From positions 1 through 40,707 of the forward strand of contig JAUWQO010000013.1 in assembly GCA_030610995.1 (NCBI GenBank): a stretch of DNA of 40,707 bases. Reading direction: 5' to 3'. Below, one piece after another: positions 33,616 through 40,571 of this stretch. This stretch comes from Desulfobacterales bacterium. GTDB taxonomy: Bacteria; Desulfobacterota; Desulfobacteria; Desulfobacterales; ETH-SRB1. The position numbers and the translations under genes were made by a program. Position 1 is the stretch's first letter. Each line of letters starts with the position of its first letter. Under the pieces are notes generated by a model. That model was not told where the DNA came from. It did not search any database and was given only the letters and a program-made list of their open reading frames with translations.

Positions 33616-34030
33616 GTAATTTTGTAATTTGTATCAACAACGACAGCAATCCGGCAAGCCTGCTTCTGGGCAAAGTATACCGTACGTTGCCAGATGCAGA
33701 AGCGGAGTCGCACAATATGTTCCGCGTCATTGATGAGGACAAGTCAGAGCCTGACGGCTATCTATACCCTGCGTCAATGTTTGCATCTATCGAGCTTCCG
33801 GAAGTTGCAGAGCGGGCACTGATGTCGGCGGGCGTGTAATCGCTTTGGTACTTTTTTACGACAGAGAAACGGCTGGTATCTGAGGTAGATATCATGCCGG
33901 GATTTTGGCGAGGAAGTCTCCTAATCGGGGAGCCGGGGGTTTTTCTCCCCCATCCTCCACAACGCCTTGCGTGGCTCCGCATGATTGGAAATAGCAGGTT
34001 TTTAGGGAGCACGATTAAGGCAAGATATCA
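33594..34030. repeat. 437-bp duplicated segment, copy A
   Basis: About 95 percent identical by eye to 36289-36726 (offset 2695). It contains the 75-residue gene and about 190 bp of downstream sequence with a GC-rich hairpin (ccgggggtttttctccccca near 33941-33960). Part of its tail is also present at 34949-34985. Confidence 0.9.
33612..33839 (+). CDS. 75-residue hypothetical protein, copy A
   Basis: Small soluble protein, beta-rich at the N-terminus (NFVICINNDSNPASLLLGKV YRTLP split across two strands) with a conserved-looking centre FRVIDEDKSEPDGYLYPASM and a C-terminal helix. I do not recognise a named family. It overlaps the 50-residue gene by 4 bp. An almost identical copy is at 36307-36534 with two substitutions (Asp to Ala, Ser to Tyr), so one copy is recent. 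Confidence 0.65.
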   Translation: MSNFVICINNDSNPASLLLGKVYRTLPDAEAESHNMFRVIDEDKSEPDGYLYPASMFASIELPEVAERALMSAGV

Positions 34031-34064
34031 AGCAACCAACGTTATGTGTTAAGAGGATATAGTT

Positions 34065-34358
34065 ATGAGTCGCCAGAATATATTAAAAATTCTTGCTGAA
34101 CATCGTGGTGAAATTGAATCACGTTTTGGCGTGGCATCATTATCGCTTTTTGGTTCTGTAGCCCGCGATGAGGCTGCGGCAGAAAGCGACGTTGATATTC
34201 TGGTAACTTTTGTGCAAACTCCCGGGATATTTGGTTTCCTTGAGTTGAAAGAATACTTGGAAAACCTCTTGCAATGTTCTGTTGATCTCGTTACCAAGAA
34301 TGCTCTAAAAAAACAGTTTCGTGAACAGATTCTTCAGGAGGCACTTTATGCCGTCTAG
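34065..34358 (+). CDS. MNT-domain antitoxin (minimal nucleotidyltransferase, MntA-like)
   Basis: 97 residues. The nucleotidyltransferase signature GS-x10-DxD is complete: Gly30-Ser31 (LFGSVARDEA) and Asp42/Asp44 (ESDVDILV). Family members neutralise the paired HEPN RNase by transferring AMP groups to a tyrosine of the toxin. The ribosome site is AAGAGG, and the gene overlaps the HEPN gene by 11 bp. Confidence 0.9.
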   Translation: MSRQNILKILAEHRGEIESRFGVASLSLFGSVARDEAAAESDVDILVTFVQTPGIFGFLELKEYLENLLQCSVDLVTKNALKKQFREQILQEALYAV

Positions 34359-34671
34359 AAGTTGGCAGTTTCGAATAGATGATATCATTGAAGCGATTAA
34401 TAAAATTGAGCGGTATACCAATGGTATTGATTTTGCGTCATGGCAAAATGATGAAAAGACAGTAGATGCTGTTATCCGCAATATTGAAGTGATTGGCGAA
34501 GCCTCTTCACGTCTGCCTATAGAAGTTCAAGAACAATACGAGGATGTACCTTGGGACATGATGAAGGGGATTCGTAATATTTTAGCCCATGAGTATTTTG
34601 GTATTGACCTTGAAATTGTCTGGAAAACGGTTAAGGAGGACTTGCCGATTTTGAAGAAACGGTTGCTGTAA
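34348..34671 (+). CDS. HEPN-domain RNase toxin (HepT-like, DUF86)
   Basis: 107 residues from the ATG at 34348, which has AGGAGG 6 nt upstream; the earlier frame start at 34321 is less likely. The HEPN active site R-x4-H-x-Y is present as Arg76, His81 and Tyr83 in RNILAHEYFG, together with the WDMMKGIRN helix. In HepT/MntA pairs this protein is an RNase inhibited by AMPylation of the tyrosine. The module is complete and probably active. Confidence 0.92.
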   Translation: MPSRSWQFRIDDIIEAINKIERYTNGIDFASWQNDEKTVDAVIRNIEVIGEASSRLPIEVQEQYEDVPWDMMKGIRNILAHEYFGIDLEIVWKTVKEDLPILKKRLL

Positions 34672-35030
34672 ATTTTTAATCGACTCCATCTGTTTTAACT
34701 TCCTCAGCCGGAAGCCGGAAGCTGGCAGAGCAACAAAACAATCCTGAAAATCCTGCTTGTCCGCCTTAGAGGATTCATACTGCCCGCCCCGTAGGTAGTT
34801 TACTATCGTACTGGGGTCCAAAAAAAACAGAAAAAAGAGGTTTTTAAATAGCATAAATATCAATTGGATAGCGAGTTATTTACTTACTTATGGATGTCCC
34901 GCAGATTCTGTATTGAAAAGGACATCGCATAACAAGACGAATTACTGTAGGTTTTTAGGGACACGATTAAGGCAAGATATCATGTACTACAGCTATCACT
35001 CAAATTAAATAGCCTAAAAGAGGATATCCT
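34672..35030. other. Spacer after the HEPN/MNT pair
   Basis: Contains short gccggaa heptamer units (34708-34728), a gcataac heptamer at 34927, and from 34949 on a segment homologous to 36691-36774, which leads into the truncated TPR-gene copy. No complete gene is seen. Confidence 0.6.
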
Positions 35031-35126
35031 ATGTTGAGAAAAACCTGCTTTTTGTTACTTGTATTTATCCTGAGTCCCGGCATTTCCAATGCTGAGATAA
35101 AAACCTATATTCATTATGTTCCTTGA
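35031..35126 (+). pseudogene. Truncated 5' copy of the TPR-protein gene
   Basis: 31 codons giving the same signal peptide and mature start as the gene at 36775 (CFLLLVFILSPGISNAEIKT), with about five changes. Homology stops around 35115, where the sequence joins the 44-bp repeat and meets a TGA. The upstream 80 bp match 36691-36774 too, so promoter and ribosome site were duplicated with it. Confidence 0.85.
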
Positions 35127-35164
35127 ATATCTATTGTAATAGTCAGAAACTATATAATAACTAT
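35121..35164. repeat. 44-bp direct repeat, copy 2
   Basis: Identical to 33394-33437 and fused directly to the broken TPR-gene copy. Downstream sequence is unrelated to copy 1. Confidence 0.9.
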
Positions 35165-35276
35165 CAATAAAACCCACTGCCAAGGGTTTTATCAGGCAAA
35201 ATCGCCTTATAATCCCTTTTCGCAGGCAATAATGCACGAAAACAAATCGGGTTTTTAGGCCCGCTACATCAAAGTT

Positions 35277-35384
35277 GAGGCTGTCGAAAAACTCTAAACC
35301 AACAGTTTTAAGGTTTGTAAGTACTTAATTTTATTACATGCGAAATGGACAAATTAGCCACTTTTGTACTTTTTCGACAGCCTC
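35277..35384. mobile_element. 108-bp MITE-like element
   Basis: 15-bp perfect terminal inverted repeats (gaggctgtcgaaaaa at 35277, tttttcgacagcctc ending at 35384), an AT-rich centre without coding capacity, and a 3-bp direct repeat gtt on both sides (35274-35276, 35385-35387). It is probably mobilised in trans by an IS transposase that is not in the window. It sits exactly before the GTTCGGC heptamer. Confidence 0.75.
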
Positions 35385-35439
35385 GTTCGGCTACGAGATA
35401 AATTTGTGTTATTTCGATTTCTGAGTTATAATTTTGTAT

Positions 35440-35889
35440 ATGAAAATATGGCCAAAGTTTAACGAAAGTGGAGATCTGCCACCCGGAATTTACCAAGCAA
35501 CTTTGCTTGATGTCATTGAACATTTTGGAAAAGGTGGTTTTAAAAGGGTAATTGTGGCGGAGCGATTGCAACGTATCTACTTACTGGCAAAGTAAACAGG
35601 GCAAGTGGCTCGCTTCATCATTTTTGGATCCTTTGTTACCGACAAGCTGTGCCCACAGGACATTGATATCTTTCTTCTGATGAAGGATACGTTTGACGTT
35701 CGGAACGTTTCCGGCAAGGCACGGATTCTTTTCGATCACATGGCTGCCCATAATTACGAAGGTGCAAGTATTTTCTGGGTAAGACGTTTGGTAGCGTTTG
35801 ATGGGGAAGAAGCGGCAATCAAGCATTGGCAACTCAAACGCGATGGGAAAAAACGAGGAATTGTGGAGGTTTTGATACATGATTCATAA
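35440..35889 (+). pseudogene. Nucleotidyltransferase-like gene (DUF6932-type) interrupted by one in-frame TAA
   Basis: The frame from the ATG at 35440 reads KIWPKFNESGDLPPGIYQAT to LLAK, then TAA at 35593-35595, and continues in the same frame as TGQVARFIIFGSFVTDK with QDIDIFLLM. The two parts together look like one protein of about 150 residues with a GS-x9-DxD nucleotidyltransferase signature. A GTG at 35605 could restart the second part, but the N-terminal helix would be lost. It overlaps the next gene by 11 bp. It is either a point-mutated pseudogene or expressed as two pieces. Confidence 0.65.
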
Positions 35890-36094
35890 CGAAGAAGAGT
35901 ATAAAACGACCTTGGAGAGGATCGCCTACTTTCAAAAGCAGGTCTCACATCTTCGAAAGATGGAAACAAATCTGGAGAATTATCGTATGTCAGTAGCCGG
36001 TTTTCTGGCAGAGCTGGACCGCATGAACTTGGAACTCCGAGAGTACTTGTGGGCGTATCCAAACCAGCTTGCTGAAAGCCGGAAGACTGCGTAA
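35879..36094 (+). CDS. Small coiled-coil partner protein
   Basis: 71 residues, almost all helical: HNEEEYKTTLERIAYFQKQV and later FLAELDRMNLELREYL. Its start overlaps the end of the nucleotidyltransferase-like gene by 11 bp, the same arrangement as toxin-antitoxin pairs. I have no family name to offer. It ends 4 bp before the attC-like palindrome, as expected for the last gene of an integron cassette. Confidence 0.65.
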   Translation: MIHNEEEYKTTLERIAYFQKQVSHLRKMETNLENYRMSVAGFLAELDRMNLELREYLWAYPNQLAESRKTA

Positions 36095-36098
36095 CAAA

Positions 36099-36227
36099 GC
36101 CGAACCATCTGCTGCACTTGACCGCAGAAGCCGTGCCGATTTAGATTAATTGTTGTTTTACAACAGTTCATCACTTTTTTGATAGTTATTCGGATAGCGT
36201 CTGCGACAAGTGAGCAGTACGTTCGGC
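36099..36227. other. attC-like recombination site (129 nt)
   Basis: Outer heptamers GCCGAAC (36099-36105) and GTTCGGC (36221-36227) are perfect complements. After a 3-nt unpaired spacer, inner arms CTGCTGCACTTG and caagtgagcag pair with one extra G bulged on the left arm, then gcaga pairs with tctgc. The centre is a long variable loop. Paired outer and inner boxes with an extrahelical base are the architecture of attC sites of integron cassettes. The heptamer departs from the GTTRRRY consensus at one position. Confidence 0.55.
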
Positions 36228-36288
36228 TGGCCTTCAGAAACGAAGGGGGGTACAATAACAGAGAAGAAATCGGCCCATCCTGGATCTG

Positions 36289-36726
36289 AATCAAGAGAGT
36301 GATTCGATGAGTAATTTTGTAATTTGTATCAACAACGACAGCAATCCGGCAAGCTTGCTTCTGGGCAAAGTATACCGTACGTTGCCAGATGCGGAAGCGG
36401 AGTCGCACAATATGTTCCGCGTCATTGATGAGGACAAGTCAGAGCCTGCCGGCTATCTATACCCTGCGTCAATGTTTGCATATATCGAGCTTCCGGAAGT
36501 TGCAGAGCGGGCACTGATGTCGGCGGGCGTATAATCGCTTTGGTACTTTTTTACGACAGAGAAACGGCTGGTATCTGAGGTAGATATCATGCCGGTATTT
36601 TGTCGAGGAAGTCGCCTAATCGGGTAGCCGGAGGTTTTTCTTCCCCATCCTCCACAACACCTTGCGCGGCTCCGCATGATTGGAAATAGCAGGTTTTTAG
36701 GGAGGCAGGATTAAGATGAGATATCA
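36289..36726. repeat. 437-bp duplicated segment, copy B
   Basis: Second copy of 33594-34030. Its 5' joint (aatcaagagagtgattcg) retains only the last bases of the 50-residue gene, so this copy is 5'-truncated. Its tail leads directly into the full-length TPR-protein gene. Confidence 0.9.
36307..36534 (+). CDS. 75-residue hypothetical protein, copy B
   Basis: Near-identical to the protein at 33612, differing at two residues (SEPAGYLYP instead of SEPDGYLYP, and FAYIELPE instead of FASIELPE). The partner gene that overlaps copy A is missing here. The ribosome site region is inside the retained joint, so expression would depend on the new upstream sequence. Function unknown. Confidence 0.6.
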   Translation: MSNFVICINNDSNPASLLLGKVYRTLPDAEAESHNMFRVIDEDKSEPAGYLYPASMFAYIELPEVAERALMSAGV

Positions 36727-36774
36727 TGTACCACAGCTATTACTCAAAATGAATAGCCTGAAAGGGAATATTAT

Positions 36775-38328
36775 ATGTTGAGAAAAGCCTGCTTTTTATT
36801 ACTTGTATTTATCCTGACCCCCTGCATTTCCAATGCTGAGATAAAAACATATATCCATACGGTTAAACAATCATTTGGAGGAAGCCAGTCACCAGATGAC
36901 GCACGGGTTGGGGCTATCGCCAAAGCTAAGCGTGAAGTCCTTGAAAAGGCCGGAACATATCTGGAAAGTCTGACAATCGTAAGGGAAAGCGTGGTTGAAA
37001 AGGATGAAATCCTTGCTCTTGCCGCCGGTGTGCTAAAAACAGAAATTGTATCCCAAAAGAACTTTTCAACAGAAGATACTTTTGGAATTATTGTTAATGC
37101 AAAAGTAGATGTCGATACAAGCATTCTTGAAGAACGAATAAAAAAACTGCTTCAAGACCGCAGCCTTTTGGAAAAATACAAGGAGAATCAAAAGCATGAA
37201 AAGGAGCTTCTGGCAACGATCAAAGAGCTTGAAAGAGAAAATCAAAGACTAAAAATCCTGCCGGAAGAAGAACAGAAAAAGAAAAAAGAAATACTAAAAA
37301 ACCAGTTCAGAGAAACAACGCAAGGCTTGACCGCTTCTGAATTAATGAACAAAGCCTTGGGTCTTGTTGAAAACGGAAAATACACAGACCCAGACAAAGC
37401 ATTGGAGTACTTAAATAAGGCGATTAGTCTGGATTCAAATTACGCTATTGCCTATATCAATCGTGGAAACGCTTGGGCAAACAAAGGCAATTATGATCGG
37501 GCCATATCGGATTATAACAAATTTATTGAATTAAACCCAGGATTAGCTACTGCCTATGCCTATATCAACCGAGGAAAGGCCTGGACTGACAAAGGCAATT
37601 ATGACCGGGCCATATCAGATTATAACAAAGCCATTGAATTAAACCCAGGATACGCTAAAGCTTATTATAACCGTGGACTCACCTGGGCTGACAAAGGCAA
37701 TTATGATCATCCTATATCGGATTTTAATAAAGCAATTGAATTAAATCCAGGGGACGCTGATGTCTATTATGACCGAGGGATCACCTGGGCTGACAAAGGC
37801 AATTATGATTTGGCTATAGCGGATTACAACAAAGCAGTTGAATTAAATCCAGGATACGCTAATGCCTATTATAATCGAGGAGTCACCTGGGGGAAAAAGG
37901 GCAACCATGATCAAGCCATATCAGATTATAACAAAGCCCTTGAATTAAACCCGAGGAGTGTTGATGGCTATATCAACCGAGGAGTCGCCCAGGCAAACAA
38001 AGGCGATTATGATCAGGCTGTATCCGATTTTAATAAAGCAATTGAATTAAACCCAGGAGATGCTGATGCTTTTAACAACCGAGGGTTCGCCTGGAGAGAA
38101 AAGGGCAATTATGATCGGGCTATATCAGATTTTAACAAAGCAGTTGAATTAAATCCAGGATACGCTCTTGCCTATTATAACCGTGCTATTACTTATAACA
38201 AATTAGGGCAAAGCAGCAAAGCTGCAGATGACTATAATAATTATCTTAGAATAAATGGCAACAAAGATGGGAATGCCGACGAGATAAGACAAGAAATAAG
38301 AAATTTAGGATATATTCCGAAATATTGA
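36775..38328 (+). CDS. Exported TPR-repeat protein
   Basis: 517 residues with a signal peptide (CFLLLVFILTPCISNA). Residues about 25-125 form a FlgT-like N-terminal region (RVGAIAKAKREVLEKAGTYL), 130-180 a coiled coil, and about 190-490 nine TPR units. Seven of these are nearly identical 34-residue repeats of the GNYDRAISDYNKAIELNPG type. One unit has a two-residue AY insertion from a 6-bp duplication. It is likely a periplasmic scaffold. A broken copy of its 5' end lies 1.7 kb upstream. Confidence 0.85.
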   Translation: MLRKACFLLLVFILTPCISNAEIKTYIHTVKQSFGGSQSPDDARVGAIAKAKREVLEKAGTYLESLTIVRESVVEKDEILALAAGVLKTEIVSQKNFSTEDTFGIIVNAKVDVDTSILEERIKKLLQDRSLLEKYKENQKHEKELLATIKELERENQRLKILPEEEQKKKKEILKNQFRETTQGLTASELMNKALGLVENGKYTDPDKALEYLNKAISLDSNYAIAYINRGNAWANKGNYDRAISDYNKFIELNPGLATAYAYINRGKAWTDKGNYDRAISDYNKAIELNPGYAKAYYNRGLTWADKGNYDHPISDFNKAIELNPGDADVYYDRGITWADKGNYDLAIADYNKAVELNPGYANAYYNRGVTWGKKGNHDQAISDYNKALELNPRSVDGYINRGVAQANKGDYDQAVSDFNKAIELNPGDADAFNNRGFAWREKGNYDRAISDFNKAVELNPGYALAYYNRAITYNKLGQSSKAADDYNNYLRINGNKDGNADEIRQEIRNLGYIPKY

Positions 38329-38529
38329 AGTTCACAATAATTGTTTGTATCTTAAGTAAAGCAGTTGCAAGGTATCTTAACTTCAAAACGCATGACAAGA
38401 TAGTCTTTAATGGGTTACTCGGTTTTCTGTTTAATATACATCTAAAAAAACTGCTTTTTTGCTAATTTTTGGTCAACAATCATGGAAACTGTGGGAATAG
38501 TCAAACTGCTTATTCGTTAGGAGGCAACC
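38329..38529. other. Spacer with weak attC-like pairing
   Basis: tcttaag ... aaagcagttg (38353-38371) and caaactgctt ... gttagga (38504-38521) can pair imperfectly with a one-base bulge, and gttagga ends 8 bp before the next ATG. The spacing is long and the left heptamer lacks the AAC end, so I regard this only as a candidate. Confidence 0.25.
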
Positions 38530-39051
38530 ATGACGAACAAGGCTCGTTTTAACCACGCTACAGCGGCTCGGACCGCCAAGGGTTTCCATTCGGCAGCGAT
38601 CCTTCTTCACAAAAACAGCGAATGGTTATTGAGCACGGTTCCGAAGGGACAGTCCCAAGACAAAAAAACTATAGAGACCGTTGTTCAACTCTTGGGGCAC
38701 ACATCCGCATCGGTAGTGCTGTACATTTTTTCAATAGAGGTGCTGCTCAAAGCGCTTCATGGAAAGAACAGCCAAAACCCACCCAATATACACTGTCTTG
38801 ACCAGCTATTTTCGGAGCTTTCGCTCGCAACACAAACAGCTACGGAACAACTCTATGCAAACCGCCTCAAGGCTCACGAATCCCACACGGGAGTGGTACT
38901 AACAGGTACACTATCTGACTTACTGAAGGAATACACCAATGCATTTGTGAAATGGCGATATAACTATGAGAGCAACAACACTACTTTGAGTGCCCGTGTC
39001 GGAGAACTCCAGATGGCGTTTGAAGCACTTCATGAGCAGTACATCAAATAA
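38530..39051 (+). CDS. HEPN-like domain protein
   Basis: 173 residues with a strong AGGAGG before the ATG. All-helical, with the pattern AAILLHKNSEWLL, then YIFSIEVLLKALHGK, NIHCLDQLF and a late FVKWRYNYES, as seen in HEPN proteins of abortive-infection and toxin systems. The usual RxxxxH catalytic motif is not evident, so it could be a non-catalytic member. No partner gene is adjacent. Confidence 0.5.
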   Translation: MTNKARFNHATAARTAKGFHSAAILLHKNSEWLLSTVPKGQSQDKKTIETVVQLLGHTSASVVLYIFSIEVLLKALHGKNSQNPPNIHCLDQLFSELSLATQTATEQLYANRLKAHESHTGVVLTGTLSDLLKEYTNAFVKWRYNYESNNTTLSARVGELQMAFEALHEQYIK

Positions 39052-39259
39052 TATTGGACGTTGATGCCTGTTGTGAATTGTGATTTGCAAAAAATAAAGT
39101 TTTGATAATCCTTTTAGTTTTAGGTAAGATATCAAAGGTTTTGACAAGTCCGAATTTCGTTTGGTATTCTTAATATATTTGTAGTGCGACGAGAAGTTGC
39201 GTATTTTGACGGGTAACATTACAAAAGTGATGATATCCAGATCCGTATAATCACTTAAT
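39052..39259. other. AT-rich spacer
   Basis: 208 bp without a recognised gene. A gatatca motif and short dyads are present. No convincing promoter or attC-like site was found. Confidence 0.5.
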
Positions 39260-40387
39260 GTGTTTATAAAAATGACTATGGCTAAAGAAAGAAAACCCAA
39301 AACTTTTTTTATCAAGCATAAGAAGACTAAGCGTCAGCAGAATAAATTTGATCGTTTATCTGTACCCTTACGATATTTACCGGAAACCTTTTCTCGGATT
39401 ACAATAACCTGCCCTTTTTGCCATAAAATATTTCGACCTGATTGGTTTAAAAAACATGAAATATCTATGGTGCCTGTAAAACCTAAATTTGAAACAAAAG
39501 GAGTTGAATACACTGGACCCGGAAGATGGATATTGCAGCAAGCATCACAGGAGTGCCCAAAGTGTGAAGCCAATGTAATGATAGACTTACCCATAAATAA
39601 AATGCGTACTAAAGGATCTCTCTTTGGGGATGATGCAGAAAGAATTTATGAAAATAAAAAAGTCTCTATTTATTCTCTTATCGGTGCAGATCAGAGCCTT
39701 TTGCTCGAACTTGATAATAAAATTAAGGGTGTCAAGCAAAAACTATTACCTGCAATCTCTCAGGATAGTTGGAAGATTCACATGAAAGATATGTGGGCGG
39801 GTAATAGGAGAGAAAAACATCCAGTTTTCCAGAATTTAAGCGTTAACGATGTGGTCAGCTTTATTGATCAACTCCTTGATTTAATTAAGAGAAGCAACCT
39901 TTTTATTTACAATATTGCCGCTACATCTGCTCAAAATATTGGATCAAATAGGAATGGCCAGAAGCACCTGCGAGACGAAGCATATATATTGCTTGTTTTG
40001 AATGCAATAGATGAGTGGACAACGAAAAATGCTCAAACGAATATATTTTTCGATTCAGAAAAAAAATCGAAAGCAAATGAAACAATACATGGATGGGCAA
40101 GAGATACTTTCAAGGGCAGTCAGTATTCACTCCTTTATGGGTTTCTATCGAAAGGCATCGAAATACCTGAACCGAAGTTCGTTCCGCCAGCATCATTCCC
40201 AGGATTAGAAATAGCTGACTTTGTGAGTTTTACAATCGCCAGATACTATTTCAGAATGTGGCAAGGAAAACAAATTGAGATAGATCCAAAAAATTTAGGA
40301 CTCGTGACATATCTTGGATACGGTGCCAATGGTGATTTTCTTTGGAGAAGGCAGGAGGGCTATCCTTGGGATTTATTCTATCACTGA
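39260..40387 (+). CDS. Zinc-ribbon protein with a DUF3800-like C-terminal domain
   Basis: 375 residues; the start may be 39260, 39272 or 39278, as no ribosome site decides. The basic N-terminus is followed by a four-cysteine zinc ribbon (Cys51, Cys54 in CPFC and Cys99, Cys102 in CPKC, with a long insert). The C-terminal 220 residues resemble DUF3800: an acidic strand NIFFDSEKK, and the end block PKFVPPASFPGLEIADFVSF with its conserved Asp. The usual DESG opening strand is not seen. DUF3800 proteins are nuclease-like and frequent in defence islands. Function is inferred only weakly. Confidence 0.5.
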   Translation: MFIKMTMAKERKPKTFFIKHKKTKRQQNKFDRLSVPLRYLPETFSRITITCPFCHKIFRPDWFKKHEISMVPVKPKFETKGVEYTGPGRWILQQASQECPKCEANVMIDLPINKMRTKGSLFGDDAERIYENKKVSIYSLIGADQSLLLELDNKIKGVKQKLLPAISQDSWKIHMKDMWAGNRREKHPVFQNLSVNDVVSFIDQLLDLIKRSNLFIYNIAATSAQNIGSNRNGQKHLRDEAYILLVLNAIDEWTTKNAQTNIFFDSEKKSKANETIHGWARDTFKGSQYSLLYGFLSKGIEIPEPKFVPPASFPGLEIADFVSFTIARYYFRMWQGKQIEIDPKNLGLVTYLGYGANGDFLWRRQEGYPWDLFYH

Positions 40388-40571
40388 ATAGCACATATAA
40401 ACACGTTTCAGTAGGATAGGCAGGGCCATGCCGTTGCGGGCTCCTTTGGGTTTTGTCTGATCGTGCCTCACAGGCTAAGGGGGACGTCCTTAAATAGGAT
40501 GGACCAAGGGGGACGTCCTTAAATAGTAAAATAACTTGACATCGAGTGTTCTTGGTGGTATGCATTCGACC
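40388..40571. repeat. Upstream region of a REP-associated transposase with paired direct repeats
   Basis: gggggacgtccttaaatag occurs at 40479-40497 and 40508-40526, a 29-bp period, each with an internal ggacgtcc palindrome. Such short palindromic copies flanking a Y1 transposase are what RAYT enzymes recognise. Confidence 0.7.
40536..40564 (+). promoter_or_regulatory. Sigma70-like promoter of the transposase gene
   Basis: TTGACA (40536-40541), 17-bp spacer, TATGCA (40559-40564), only 7 bp before the ATG at 40572. There is no Shine-Dalgarno, so a leaderless transcript is plausible. Confidence 0.5.

Noticed and set aside
33840-34030. Possible group II intron or IS end in the tail of the duplicated segment
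   Set aside because: It has GC-rich hairpins, but no domain V/VI pattern, reverse transcriptase or transposase is present in either copy.
34041-34047. GTTATGT before the MNT gene and GCATAAC at 34927 as attC boxes
   Set aside because: The heptamers nearly match, but the flanking inner arms do not pair, so no site can be supported.
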